From positions 124,001-188,000 of the forward strand of contig JAIKWZ010000019.1 of assembly GCA_024684375.1 (NCBI GenBank): a stretch of DNA of 64,000 nucleotides. The letters are read 5' to 3'. Numbering within the stretch: the first letter of the stretch is position 1; each line of letters begins with the position of its first letter. Below are positions 1 through 8,283 of this stretch, piece by piece. Origin of the DNA: Clostridiales bacterium. GTDB lineage: Bacteria; Bacillota; Clostridia; Christensenellales; Aristaeellaceae. The translations under genes were made by a program, and so were the position numbers. The notes beneath the pieces were generated by a model that saw nothing but the letters and a program-made list of their open reading frames with translations, had not been told where the DNA came from and searched no databases.

Positions 1-1235
1 GAGCCGCAAAAGCTGCCGCGCCCGTGCTCGCCGCCGCGTCTTCCGGGCAGAAAAACCTTGCCCTTGAGAAGATCGCCCTGCGTCTGCTGAGTGAGCAGGA
101 GAACATTCTCCGCGCAAACAAAGCGGATATTGAAGCGTCCCGCGACCGGCTCGGCCAGGTAATGATCGATCGATTGAGCCTTAACCCCCAACGCATCGCG
201 TCAATGGCTCAGGGCATCCGGGAAGTAGCAGGCCTGCCTGACCCGGTGGGAAAGGTCCTCGCGCGCGTAGAGCGGCCAAACGGCCTTATAATCGAAAAGA
301 TCTCCTTCCCTTTGGGCGTCATCGCCATCATCTATGAAAGCCGCTCGAACGTCACCTCAGACGCGGCCGCTCTCGCGCTAAAGTCCGGCAATGCCTCTGT
401 CCTGCGCGGCGGCAAGGAAGCTTTCCGCTCCAATTCCGCTATCGCGGATGCCATTCATCTGGGTCTGGCAGACGCGGGTCTCCCTCCAGAGCTTGTCGGT
501 TTCGTAGAGGACACCGACCGCGCCGGCGCGCGCGAGCTCATGACTGCCTCCGGTCTTATAGACTTGCTGATTCCCCGCGGCGGAGCGGGTCTCATCCGCA
601 GCTGTCTGGAGAACGCTACCGTTCCCTGCATCGAGACCGGCACCGGCATCTGCCATATCTATGTCGACGCCTCCGCCGATCAGGCTAAGGCTCTTAACAT
701 CATAGAAAACGCCAAGACCAGCCGTCCCTCAGTCTGCAACGCCGAGGAAGTCCTGCTGGTAAACCGTTTGATAGCTTCCGAGTTCCTGCCCCTTTTGCGC
801 CTGCGTCTTTGCGAAGACCGCGTTAAGCGCGGCCTCACGCCCGTGGAGCTCCGTCTCGACGCTGAAGCCGCGACGATTATTCCCGGCACGGCGGCGGGCG
901 AAAAGGACTTTGACACCGAATTCCTCGATTATATCCTTGCGGTAAAAATCGTCGGCGACGTGGATGAAGCCATCTCCCACATTGCCCTCCACTCCACCGG
1001 TCACAGCGACGCAATTGTCACGCGGGATCCTTCCGCGGCCGAACGTTTCACACGTCTGATAGACTCCGCTGCGGTTTATGTCAATGCCTCAACCCGTTTT
1101 ACAGACGGCGGGGAGTTCGGCCTGGGCTGCGAGATGGGCATTTCCACCCAGAAACTGCACGCCCGCGGCCCCATGGGCCTTCAGGAGCTCAATACCTATA
1201 AGTACGTCATCCGCGGCGACGGCCAGATACGCTGA
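1..1235 (+). CDS. proA: Gamma-glutamyl phosphate reductase, 5' end outside window
   Basis: Cytosolic NADPH-dependent enzyme that reduces gamma-glutamyl phosphate to glutamate 5-semialdehyde, the second step of proline synthesis. The frame is open from base 3 and stops at 1233-1235. An in-frame GTG at 24 falls inside the conserved N-terminal helix (AKAAAPVL), so I take the real start to lie upstream and the gene to be 5'-partial. About 410 residues are visible against a usual length near 415. Family motifs seen are RPSVCNAEE with the catalytic cysteine, LIPRGG, and [12 protein letters not shown]. The next gene begins 80 bases downstream with no obvious terminator between them. The proB partner is not in view and may lie upstream. 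Confidence 0.96.
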   Translation, partial: AAKAAAPVLAAASSGQKNLALEKIALRLLSEQENILRANKADIEASRDRLGQVMIDRLSLNPQRIASMAQGIREVAGLPDPVGKVLARVERPNGLIIEKISFPLGVIAIIYESRSNVTSDAAALALKSGNASVLRGGKEAFRSNSAIADAIHLGLADAGLPPELVGFVEDTDRAGARELMTASGLIDLLIPRGGAGLIRSCLENATVPCIETGTGICHIYVDASADQAKALNIIENAKTSRPSVCNAEEVLLVNRLIASEFLPLLRLRLCEDRVKRGLTPVELRLDAEAATIIPGTAAGEKDFDTEFLDYILAVKIVGDVDEAISHIALHSTGHSDAIVTRDPSAAERFTRLIDSAAVYVNASTRFTDGGEFGLGCEMGISTQKLHARGPMGLQELNTYKYVIRGDGQIR

Positions 1236-1315
1236 CCGCCTGCGTCCTAAAGCTGACGCCGTCCCCGGCCGATCGAAAATACCGTCTCACACAATATACG
1301 AAAGGTTTAAGTGCC

Positions 1316-3043
1316 ATGCAGAACAGTGCGGAAAACACTTTAAAAAATAATAATGCTGCCTCCCCTAAAGGCATCCGAAAAACAAACAGGATGCTTTTAT
1401 GGGTTTACGATATACTGGTGCTGATCGTTGTCTGGCTTTTTGTGCTTGTGCTTCACCCGTCATCATCGGAACCTTTCCCGACAGGCAGCCTGTTTCTGTG
1501 CCTGATAGTTGCGTCTGTCCTGTACAGTGCGTCAAGGTTCTTCTTCAACGTTTATAAACAGATTTTGAGATACGGCTCCGTCAGCGCTTACGCGAGGGAA
1601 ATCGCTGCCACCGTATCGGCGAGCGCCGTATATGTTCTTATCAGCAGGCTGTTTAGCGGGATCCCTTTTATATCCACGCTGTCGTTCTGCGGGTTTTATG
1701 TCGGCTTATGCCTGTTGTTCCGCATAGCGTATTTTTACATTTACCGTTTTGCCCAGCAGGACACGCCCTTCTGCCGTAAGCTAAAGCTGTTCATCACGTA
1801 CTTCGGAATGGTGGATTTTGATTCCGGCAACGAAGGCGGCGTAATGCGGCTGGTGCTGGAGCCGAGTATAATCAACCAATCCCCTATCAACGATATCCAG
1901 AACGTTGTGGAGAAATTCGCGATACGCGGCGATGTAACGGCTATCACGCAGATAAACACCGGCTATATAAACCGCACGTACCGTGTCGAAACGATATCGG
2001 AAACCGGGCACGTTCATAAATACACGCTGCAGCGTATTAACACAAACGTTTTCCCCGACGTGGACGCGTTAATGGATAATTTCAGGCTTACGACCACTCA
2101 CCTGCAGGGCAGGCTGTCGCTGCCCGGTTCCCGAAAAGACGGTTCGGTGCAAACGCTACGTCCCACAAAAGACGGCCGCGCTTTTCTGAAGGATGACTCC
2201 GGATGCTGGCGCATTATGACATATTTTGACGACGTGTATTCGCTTGATATTCCCGACAGTCCGCAGACGTTCTACAACGCGGGCAAAGCGTTCGGTAAGT
2301 TTGTGAAGGAAATGGCGGACGTTGACATTGACGATGTCAAAACCGTGATCCCGAACTTCCACAATACCGTCAGCAGGTATCGGGATCTGGAAAAAGTGAT
2401 CGCGAAAGATCCCAAAGGCAGAGCGAAGGACGTTCAAAACGAGATCGCTTTCGTGAGAACCCGTGCCCGGAACTTTGGCATCATTACTGACGCCCTTGAA
2501 AAAGGAACCATTCCCACGCGTATCTGCCATAACGACTGCAACCTGAACAATATCCTGTTCGATAATGACTCCCATCTTCCTGTAGCTATAATAGACCTGG
2601 ACACGGTAATGCCGTCTTCCCCGCTCTATGACTACGGCGACAGTATGCGCATCGGTACCAACACCGCGAAAGACGACGAGAAAGACTTGAGCAAAGTGTC
2701 CTGTGACCTGAATCTGTACGAGCACTACGCGCGGGGCTATCTTGAATCGTGCGGCAGCATGCTTACGGAAAACGAGCTGAAACTGCTGCCGTTCGCTTCC
2801 CTGATAATCACGTCTGAGGACGGCATCCGCTTCCTTATGGACCATATTGACGGGGATACTTATTACAACATATACTATCCCGGCCAGAACCTGGACCGCT
2901 CGCGTACTCAGCTGGCTCTTTTGCGGGATATGGAGAAAAAGCTCCCGCAGATAGTTGATATACTGCAAAAGATCTACCGTGAGTTGGGTCTGACCGTCAG
3001 GCTTGACAAGGAAGCTATAATAAGCAAGTGGGCAGTCGGCTGA
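1316..3043 (+). CDS. Membrane-anchored sugar 1-kinase (CapD-type N-terminal membrane region fused to NahK-like kinase)
   Basis: A 575-residue two-part protein. Residues 25-145 form about four hydrophobic segments resembling the N-terminal membrane region of CapD/WbpM-type polysaccharide enzymes, including a YGS-containing cytoplasmic loop. Residues from about 177 onward resemble N-acetylhexosamine 1-kinase (NahK) and the aminoglycoside-phosphotransferase fold: INTGYINRTYRVE near 213-225, the catalytic loop CHNDCNLNN near 403-411, then IIDLDT for metal binding. The inferred role is ATP-dependent C1 phosphorylation of GlcNAc/GalNAc or a similar sugar at the membrane. It starts at ATG 1316 behind a GAAAGG site. 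A nucleotidyltransferase follows 43 bases later, which fits kinase then NDP-sugar synthesis. The fusion is unusual: normal NahK is soluble and about 360 residues. An in-frame Met at residue 177 marks the probable start of the ancestral kinase. Confidence 0.75.
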   Translation: MQNSAENTLKNNNAASPKGIRKTNRMLLWVYDILVLIVVWLFVLVLHPSSSEPFPTGSLFLCLIVASVLYSASRFFFNVYKQILRYGSVSAYAREIAATVSASAVYVLISRLFSGIPFISTLSFCGFYVGLCLLFRIAYFYIYRFAQQDTPFCRKLKLFITYFGMVDFDSGNEGGVMRLVLEPSIINQSPINDIQNVVEKFAIRGDVTAITQINTGYINRTYRVETISETGHVHKYTLQRINTNVFPDVDALMDNFRLTTTHLQGRLSLPGSRKDGSVQTLRPTKDGRAFLKDDSGCWRIMTYFDDVYSLDIPDSPQTFYNAGKAFGKFVKEMADVDIDDVKTVIPNFHNTVSRYRDLEKVIAKDPKGRAKDVQNEIAFVRTRARNFGIITDALEKGTIPTRICHNDCNLNNILFDNDSHLPVAIIDLDTVMPSSPLYDYGDSMRIGTNTAKDDEKDLSKVSCDLNLYEHYARGYLESCGSMLTENELKLLPFASLIITSEDGIRFLMDHIDGDTYYNIYYPGQNLDRSRTQLALLRDMEKKLPQIVDILQKIYRELGLTVRLDKEAIISKWAVG

Positions 3044-3086
3044 AACCTGCTGCCCACGCAATAAATATTTGACGGACGGTTTTTTA

Positions 3087-3833
3087 ATGATTAGGGCTAT
3101 CGTACCCGCCGCGGGCCAAGGAAAACGCCTGAATACGCAGGAACCCGGCATGCCCAAAGTAATGCAGAAAGCGTGCGGGCGTCCCCTGCTTGAAACAGTT
3201 CTCGGGCAGCTGGATTTCATAGACAAAAAAGACATATATATCGTTGTAGGCTATCGCAAGGAAAAGGTCACCGAGTACTTTGGCAGCTGTTATAATTACG
3301 TAGTCCAAAGCGAGCAGCTCGGGACCGGCCACGCCGTAATGGTCTGCGAGCCCCGGTTCAGGGATTTTTCCGGCACCGTGCTAGTCACGTTTGGCGACAT
3401 GCCACTGTTCAGGCGTGAAGTAATGAAAGCCATGTGCAAGTTCCATGAGGAGAATAAAGCTGATTGCACGCTTTTGACGGCTGAGAATCCGGAACTTCAC
3501 ATGTGGGCAAGAATAATCAGGGACAGTCAGGGCAATTTCCAAAGAATAGTTGAGGGCAAGGATTGCACGCCGGAGCAGGCAGCTATTAAGGAACTCTTTT
3601 CCGGAGTATTGGTGTTTGACAGCAAAAAACTGTTCGAAGTGCTGCCCCATGTTGACAAGAACAACGTCCAGCATGAATACTACCTTACTGAAGTCCCCGA
3701 ATTGATGGCTAAAAAAGGCTACAAAGTTCTTACATACATGACCGACGACGGTGACGACCTGCGCGGCGTAAATACCGCTGAAGATCTCGTCATATGCGAA
3801 GAGGTTATGCGACGCAGGAAAATGGAGCAATAA
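3087..3833 (+). CDS. Sugar-phosphate nucleotidyltransferase (GlmU N-terminal type)
   Basis: Cytosolic enzyme of the NTP-transferase fold, expected to join a sugar 1-phosphate to UTP. The N-terminus AIVPAAGQGKRL and the following MPKVM match the nucleotide-binding signature, QSEQLGTGHAV matches the GlmU uridylyltransferase loop, and TFGDMPL carries the metal-binding aspartate. At 248 residues it has only the pyrophosphorylase half of GlmU; the acetyltransferase hexapeptide half is absent. I chose ATG 3087 over TTG 3069 because homologues begin directly at the AIVPAAG strand and GGACGG precedes it. It probably uses the product of the upstream kinase to make UDP-GlcNAc or UDP-GalNAc by salvage. 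A bidirectional terminator follows immediately. Confidence 0.85.
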   Translation: MIRAIVPAAGQGKRLNTQEPGMPKVMQKACGRPLLETVLGQLDFIDKKDIYIVVGYRKEKVTEYFGSCYNYVVQSEQLGTGHAVMVCEPRFRDFSGTVLVTFGDMPLFRREVMKAMCKFHEENKADCTLLTAENPELHMWARIIRDSQGNFQRIVEGKDCTPEQAAIKELFSGVLVFDSKKLFEVLPHVDKNNVQHEYYLTEVPELMAKKGYKVLTYMTDDGDDLRGVNTAEDLVICEEVMRRRKMEQ

Positions 3834-3862
3834 AAAAAAGGGAGCGGTAAGCTCCATTTTTT
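3832..3862. terminator. Bidirectional rho-independent terminator
   Basis: A run of eight A, then GGAGC-GGTAA-GCTCC, then a T run. The A and T runs on the two sides let it stop both the + strand sugar-nucleotide genes and the - strand peptide module that converge here. Confidence 0.75.
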
Positions 3863-3911
3863 ACATAAGATATAGAAACAGTTTTCTAAAACCGAAGTAT
3901 GCTATGGTCAG

Positions 3912-4427
3912 TCAGCTATCAGCTTTTTCTCCTCCATCCTCCTGCGCTACGGGTTTCAACAACCGTTTTAACTTGCGGAGCACGGCATAGGCCAGCCTCT
4001 TAAGGTACAGGATCGCCACCCGCACATGGTAAAAGTCGCACCAAAGGTGGACGTAGAGTCTGTATTGTTTGTTCGTGCTGACATCTATCGATTTGCCGTC
4101 TCGGATCACCCGTGTCATAACGCCCAGGATCATGTCGTCTGTGATCCCATATTCGCACCAAATGCAATTATCTCCTACGATCACATAGTCATTTGGCCGG
4201 ACTTTAAGAATACGATGGAGAATGTATTTACCGCCGCGTTTGTAGAGCACAGCATCATACTTTTTACAGCGCGTGAATGGTTGCAGTTTACGGATTTCAA
4301 TAATGTCCCGTCGCTGTCGAAGGAGGGGCAGCATGCTTGTGCCGACGTTGGTGTAAATCAAATAGCCATCTTTCTCAAGCAGCTCCTCAAAAGTAACATA
4401 TTTTGCAGAGGGCTTGACAGGTTTCAC
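3912..4427 (-). CDS. S24/S26-family signal-peptidase-like protein (module A)
   Basis: A 171-residue protein with the signal peptidase I fold signatures. GTSMLPLL carries the candidate nucleophile Ser31, YILHRIL carries His71 where bacterial type I peptidases have lysine, and VGDNCIW resembles the GDN box. A Ser/His pair is the arrangement of SipW and ER-type enzymes. The C-terminal third is basic and hydrophobic and may lie on the membrane. It is the last gene of module A and overlaps the HPr-kinase-like gene by 4 bases (ATGA), so the two are probably translationally coupled. A paralogue is at 46205-46720 in module B. The inferred role is cleavage or trafficking of the module's small peptides; this is unproven. 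It could instead be a non-proteolytic relative. Confidence 0.75.
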   Translation of the reverse strand: MKPVKPSAKYVTFEELLEKDGYLIYTNVGTSMLPLLRQRRDIIEIRKLQPFTRCKKYDAVLYKRGGKYILHRILKVRPNDYVIVGDNCIWCEYGITDDMILGVMTRVIRDGKSIDVSTNKQYRLYVHLWCDFYHVRVAILYLKRLAYAVLRKLKRLLKPVAQEDGGEKADS

Positions 4428-5152
4428 TTCTGATCCCTCACCAATGCGTTATATGCCACATCAAAGCAGTCGGCCTTGAAATTGTTACACTCAAATCGCC
4501 AAAAAGACAAAGTTGAGTTCATCCGCTGCAAAAGGCACAGGGTTTGGCGCATTTTGTTTTCGTCGTCCGGGCGGTGTGTCTGCTGTAGCAGGGTAGGCAG
4601 CGCTTGAATAAACGGGATCTGCTCCATGCGGTTTTCCTTGGCGCGTTCCAACAGGATGATGGATTTTAATGGTACCGCGACGTTGGTGTGCAGGTTTTCC
4701 TTGCCTGCCCAAGGGGAGCCGCATGCCAGTACTTCGTCTTTCCCGACGATGATAAAAGGTTTATCCCCGTTCACCACATACGCGCCGCCGATATTCTCCA
4801 GCCAACTTTGAACGTGTGTAGACTTTCCGGTGCCGCTTTTGGCGGTGAACATGTAAGCCGCTCCGTCCAGGGCCACTACAGCGCCGTGCATAAGCAGGGT
4901 ATCGAAAGAAAGCAGCGCTTCCGATATCAGGCGATGCACAAGCAGCTTTTCCGCGCTCCTTGCGTTATGCCTTTGACCCTCCGTCCGCATGATCCATTCT
5001 ATCTCTGCATGTATCATGCCTTCGTCGATATGAATCTCTATATCCGGCGCTGGGTTTCCTTCCGCCCAGTATGGCCTGCACATATTGTATAATCCCGGAT
5101 AAACACCGCGAACAAGGATATTCCGGTTGGCGATGCGCATAACAAATTCCAT
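4424..5152 (-). CDS. HPr-kinase-like P-loop protein (module A)
   Basis: A 242-residue protein with a Walker A loop SGTGKST at about 106-112, preceded by LLMHGAVV and followed by VNGDKPFI near 127-134, the layout of the HPr kinase/phosphorylase fold. It lacks the N-terminal DRTGG-type domain of true HprK. Shorter relatives occur in peptide clusters; in paeninodin-type lasso peptide loci such a kinase phosphorylates the precursor. It sits between a PqqD-like protein and an S26-type peptidase and has a diverged counterpart at 43674-44525. Inferred role: kinase acting on a module A peptide. The start is ATG 5152; ATG 5140 is an alternative because the ribosome site is weak. Confidence 0.72.
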   Translation of the reverse strand: MEFVMRIANRNILVRGVYPGLYNMCRPYWAEGNPAPDIEIHIDEGMIHAEIEWIMRTEGQRHNARSAEKLLVHRLISEALLSFDTLLMHGAVVALDGAAYMFTAKSGTGKSTHVQSWLENIGGAYVVNGDKPFIIVGKDEVLACGSPWAGKENLHTNVAVPLKSIILLERAKENRMEQIPFIQALPTLLQQTHRPDDENKMRQTLCLLQRMNSTLSFWRFECNNFKADCFDVAYNALVRDQK

Positions 5153-5228
5153 TATCCTGACAGCTTCCCTGATTCGTCAATTACAAAAAACGAAAAGGAG
5201 TGTATGCTCAATTCTTTCCGCCGAGCGC

Positions 5229-5495
5229 TCATTCTTCCAGCAGGCCTTCCTGGCGCAGCTGATCGATATACGCACTTACTAAGCCAGCGATTTCTTCCTT
5301 TTCTCCCGCGTATTCCTTCAGCAATTGGGCTACGATGCCGTCTTCTGTTGTCTCCTCCCGAAGCAGCTCCAGGATGCGCATAGCTTCTTCATTCACATTT
5401 AGCACTGCGTGCAGCTCCGCCGCGCTTTCACCCACGGGAACCGCCACGATCTCTCCATCCAATTCCATTTTTTCGAAAATGTATTTGCATTTCAT
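5229..5495 (-). CDS. PqqD-like peptide-recognition protein (module A)
   Basis: An 88-residue protein of the PqqD family, whose winged-helix (RRE) fold binds leader peptides and presents them to modifying enzymes such as radical SAM proteins. Features seen are an N-terminal strand region (VAVPVGES), LNVNEEAMRILELL and a C-terminal helix ending QLRQEGLLEE, the usual PqqD pattern. I chose ATG 5495 because GGAGC sits seven bases upstream; the longer reading from 5516 has no such site. It lies between the double-glycine peptide and the HPr-kinase-like gene. The likely partner is the radical SAM enzyme at 6530-7909, which has no obvious RRE of its own in the parts I can recognise. Confidence 0.82.
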   Translation of the reverse strand: MKCKYIFEKMELDGEIVAVPVGESAAELHAVLNVNEEAMRILELLREETTEDGIVAQLLKEYAGEKEEIAGLVSAYIDQLRQEGLLEE

Positions 5496-5567
5496 TGTTC
5501 TGCTCCTATACAACAATATTCGGGTAGGTCTGGTGATCTACCCGAATAAGTATCCACAATTTCGTTA

Positions 5568-5792
5568 TTAGTTATTAGCAGTGATATAGCCCAGCTCTAG
5601 CATATGAATCATCATCTGCTTTTCCGGCATCTTGCTGCGGTTTGCTTTAACGTACTCCAGAATTGCATCGAAGTTGAGAACTTTGTACTCAGCATTATTC
5701 TTGCGCCCGCAGGTAGTGCAATCTCCATTGAAGATAATCGAACCACCAGTTACCAGTTCCAGAGTCTCATCATTGATCATTTTACGTTCCAT
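5568..5792 (-). CDS. Double-glycine leader peptide, candidate RiPP or bacteriocin precursor (module A)
   Basis: A 74-residue peptide starting at ATG 5792 behind a strong AAGAGGAGG site (an in-frame start at 5813 is less likely). Residues 7-17, NDETLELVTGG, look like a short double-glycine leader of the kind cut by C39 peptidases. The remainder has a CTTC pair just after the GG and then a mostly helical, charged segment rich in Met and Lys near the C-terminus. It shares the GG position logic, but little sequence, with the peptide at 43265-43516. A C39-peptidase exporter is encoded at 35004-37181. Whether it is a secreted product, an immunity factor or a substrate of the radical SAM enzyme cannot be told from sequence. 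Confidence 0.65.
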   Translation of the reverse strand: MERKMINDETLELVTGGSIIFNGDCTTCGRKNNAEYKVLNFDAILEYVKANRSKMPEKQMMIHMLELGYITANN

Positions 5793-6128
5793 TGTTTTCC
5801 TCCTCTTATACAATTCGATTTTTATGTGTCAGTCTCATGCTTTGTCTCTTGATTCATGCCAGAGGGCAGTGAAGGCATACCCCCTGATCCATTGCCTAAG
5901 AAAGGGCGAACCAGTTTACAGAGTTCCTATTAATCCTCCTTTCATAATCCGGAAGCCTTCGACCGCCCTCGTTATCTGCAAGTCTCCGTTGTGGCCTTCC
6001 ACTTGTTTATACGGAGATCATTATCATGTGGCAGTTGCACTTGAAACTTTTTTCTCGGATTAGACAGAAGGTCAAAATCGGCAGTGAACCAGTATTCATC
6101 CTTTCGGTTAGACAAGAAGTTCTAGTCG
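5793..6128 (-). other. Intergenic stretch in module A with a decayed gene start
   Basis: This 336-base gap between two small peptide genes holds no intact gene that I can support. A strong ribosome site complementary to CCTCCTTT lies at 5935-5942 but no ATG, GTG or TTG follows at normal spacing, and the frame after it closes within a few codons. This looks like a lost small peptide gene. A 12-residue frame at 5854-5892 has no ribosome site and is not called. Confidence 0.4.
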
Positions 6129-6311
6129 TCAGTCGTAATCACTCAGCGTATTGCATCTCAGGCCCGTACATTCGTATGTGCCTCCACACTGAACCAATTC
6201 ACAATAGCACTCAGTACAAGCGAATGTTTCAAAGCAGTTACCAGATGTGCGTATGATATTCTCCGAATCAAGCTTCTGAATGCTCATCATCGGAACTTCA
6301 AACTTTTTCAT
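6129..6311 (-). CDS. Cys-rich small peptide, candidate radical SAM substrate A1
   Basis: A 60-residue peptide with seven cysteines, all after residue 25. It starts at ATG 6311 behind GAGAGGAGGG. The leader reads MKKFEVPMMS then SENIIRTSG; the same MK-x-FE-x-P and ENII pattern opens the neighbouring peptide at 6326-6514, and a related MKKYE-x-P opens the peptide at 44535-44747. The core contains CGGTYEC followed four residues later by another Cys, also conserved in the neighbour (CEGTYTC plus C). The tail SDYD is acidic. It lies 14 bases downstream of the sister peptide and in the same transcript as the radical SAM enzyme, so a thioether-bridged peptide is the natural guess, though no product is proven. 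Confidence 0.75.
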   Translation of the reverse strand: MKKFEVPMMSIQKLDSENIIRTSGNCFETFACTECYCELVQCGGTYECTGLRCNTLSDYD

Positions 6312-6325
6312 TCTTTACCCTCCTC

Positions 6326-6514
6326 TCAAATTCCATTGTGATACTTATCGTAGCATGCAAACGCGAAACAAGTATATGTCCCCTCACATTCCGCACAATC
6401 GTCACACTGGAAAGGATCACTACAAATATTGTGGCTAAGGCAAGGACTTGCACAAATGATGTTCTCATTTGATAGGAGTATAACGCTCATTTTTGGTGGC
6501 TCGAAACTTTTCAT
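6326..6514 (-). CDS. Cys-rich small peptide, candidate radical SAM substrate A2
   Basis: A 62-residue peptide with eight cysteines, paralogous to the peptide at 6129-6311. It starts at ATG 6514 behind AAAAGGAGA, 15 bases after the stop of the radical SAM gene. The leader is MKSFEPPKMS then NENII; the core has a Cys/Asp-rich stretch (FQCDDCAEC) and the shared C-x-GTY-x-C-x4-C motif. No signal peptide and no GG motif are visible, so export would need cleavage elsewhere, possibly by the module's S26-type peptidase. The tandem pair suggests either a two-peptide product or diversification by duplication. Confidence 0.75.
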   Translation of the reverse strand: MKSFEPPKMSVILLSNENIICASPCLSHNICSDPFQCDDCAECEGTYTCFAFACYDKYHNGI

Positions 6515-6529
6515 AATTTCATCTCCTTT

Positions 6530-7909
6530 TCATGATTCGCATTCGTTTGGTTGATCCTCACTAGAGTCTGTCCCATCCTTTAAAAACCTTAAGTAATTCT
6601 CTTTCATTATTGAAACATAACGTTTTTGTTTCCAGTCAAATTTACTTTTGGAACACGTACCAGCTTCGGGGCAAGGTTCTAGGTCGAAGCAATGGGGAAA
6701 CAAACAACAATCATCACAGTTAGCATTTGGTACTACAGTTTTATACCAGGCATCCTTCTGTGGATCTGTAATATCATGATAGATATCGCCGATGGCATCG
6801 ACTGAAGAACGATTTTCGCACTTTCCAATCCGTCCATCAGGATAAATCAATCTACATGCATCATTGTCTGCCATGCAGTTGATAACCCGTAAATACGGCA
6901 ATCGCCTCAGGCTTCCCAACAGCTTTTTCTCCTGCAGCTTGGCATCAAGATAAGCTGTCTGACGGTCGATCATGTCTCTGGTACAGTCATCATACTGAAG
7001 CGGTTCAAAACCCACTCCATCGTAAACAGCATGTGAGTAACAAGAAAACCCGTCTTTATCCGAGAATCGTTCTGACAATTCATCAATCAACACACAAAGA
7101 TCCGAGAGATTCTTGTCAGTAACGTTAAGTCTTACATTGACCGCGATTCCGTTGTCAAGAAGCCATTCGATGTTTCTTAGCACTCGTCTGTAAGGATTAT
7201 CGCATGGATTGACATAAGCTTTTGTCTCGTTATAAATCTCCTCCGTTCCATCCAAGGTAATCTGTATATTTCTGAGTTTCCATTCATCTTTCGCTATCTG
7301 GATGAGACCTTCTTCGAACAAGAAAGCGTTGCTTACCATTGACGACTTGTACTTAATACCCTTTGCCTTGAGTCCTGCACAAATCTGAGAAATACGCTTG
7401 CTGCCGACCAAAGGTTCTCCGCCAAACCATCCGATATCAACTGGTTCGCCCTTGCATTTTTCTGCAATGTAGTCCACAGTGTCGGCGGCGATCTGATCCG
7501 TCATAGTGCAGCGTGGATGATCGCTCTCAAAACAGTAGTAGCACCGGGCGTTGCATTCCGTGGTTGGCAGGATAGTAAAGCCGTTCACACGTTTGGATGG
7601 CTCCAGCTTTTTGAGCAGCGCCCGCAGCTGCTGAACAGATCTGTTCTCATCAAAGCCTTCCGGCACCAAGAAATGTCGGGCGATCAGCTCGTCCATAGCC
7701 GGATTGTACTCCGCAGCATGACCGACAAAATACTTTGCTTCACCGTTGTCAGCTAAGACCATCTCAGATGTGACTACATTGTAAAGAAGCAAACCGTCTT
7801 CCACTCTCGTCTTGAGAAGGAACTTCATCGGACGATACATTGCCTGAGTTGGCTTTGGTCTCTTCCACAGAAGCGCTATATTTTTTCGGGCTTCTTTTAT
7901 TGTTCTCAT
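6530..7909 (-). CDS. Radical SAM/SPASM peptide maturase (module A)
   Basis: A 459-residue enzyme of the radical SAM family with a C-terminal SPASM domain. The SAM-binding cluster motif is CNARCYYC (Cys119, 123 and 126), followed by GWFGGEPL near 160-167. The C-terminal half has CRLIYPDGRIGKC, NCDDCCLFPHC and later cysteines, giving auxiliary iron-sulfur clusters. N-terminal residues 20-55 (YRPMKFLL, GLLLYN) resemble the substrate-binding extension of other peptide maturases. I place the start at ATG 7909; an upstream TTG at 7993 lies close to the promoter and is unlikely. The two Cys-rich peptides directly downstream are the probable substrates. Expected chemistry is carbon-hydrogen activation next to cysteines (sactionine or ranthionine type), but another cross-link is possible. 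Confidence 0.85.
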   Translation of the reverse strand: MRTIKEARKNIALLWKRPKPTQAMYRPMKFLLKTRVEDGLLLYNVVTSEMVLADNGEAKYFVGHAAEYNPAMDELIARHFLVPEGFDENRSVQQLRALLKKLEPSKRVNGFTILPTTECNARCYYCFESDHPRCTMTDQIAADTVDYIAEKCKGEPVDIGWFGGEPLVGSKRISQICAGLKAKGIKYKSSMVSNAFLFEEGLIQIAKDEWKLRNIQITLDGTEEIYNETKAYVNPCDNPYRRVLRNIEWLLDNGIAVNVRLNVTDKNLSDLCVLIDELSERFSDKDGFSCYSHAVYDGVGFEPLQYDDCTRDMIDRQTAYLDAKLQEKKLLGSLRRLPYLRVINCMADNDACRLIYPDGRIGKCENRSSVDAIGDIYHDITDPQKDAWYKTVVPNANCDDCCLFPHCFDLEPCPEAGTCSKSKFDWKQKRYVSIMKENYLRFLKDGTDSSEDQPNECES

Positions 7910-8004
7910 TTCATCACATGCCCTGTTGCCTTGGCGGTTATATATGCACCATCGGAAATCATGGTAATTCGCTGTAAAACGGCAACTATTCAATCATCGA
8001 TTAT

Positions 8005-8033
8005 ATTATACACCCCAAATAATTAAAACACAA
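8005..8033 (-). promoter_or_regulatory. Sigma-A type promoter of module A
   Basis: On the - strand TTGTGT and TATAAT are separated by 17 bases, in an AT-rich stretch, about 95 bases before the radical SAM start at 7909. It is the only good promoter upstream of the module A genes, which are otherwise closely spaced. Confidence 0.65.
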
Positions 8034-8181
8034 TAGCATATTTCGTTCTTTTTATATTTTTTTTTGCAAATCTAAACGCTACTTTCTTGTTGCAATAACT
8101 ATGACAAATTAAGAGGTAGCCATAACTCAGGCAAAAGTAGTATCTTATGGTTGCTGTGTCTCAGGACTAGGAAGTACCGAG

Positions 8182-8280
8182 ATGGATCAAGGAAAACACC
8201 TGACCCTGCAGGAGCGGCAGAACATAGAACTGATGCTTAACATCGGTAAAAGCTTCACCGAAACAGTCCGGGTTATCGAG
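8182..8280 (+). pseudogene. N-terminal remnant of an IS30-family transposase
   Basis: The first 33 codons read MDQGKHLTLQERQNIE and continue with MLNIGKSF, the typical opening of IS30-family transposases, with helix-turn-helix residues beginning. After about base 8280 similarity stops and the frame continues only as antisense of the nucleotidyltransferase. No other part of the element and no clear terminal repeats were found. The remnant sits exactly between the promoter of module A and the 3' end of the polysaccharide operon, marking an old recombination junction. Confidence 0.65.
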
Positions 8281-8283
8281 GTT

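Noticed and set aside
2156..3235. 359-codon - strand frame
   Set aside because: Antisense to the membrane kinase gene, which has clear motifs; the antisense product has none and no ribosome site.
5854..5892. Mini frame of 12 residues with two Cys in module A
   Set aside because: No ribosome site, too short to judge, and no leader similarity to the other peptides.
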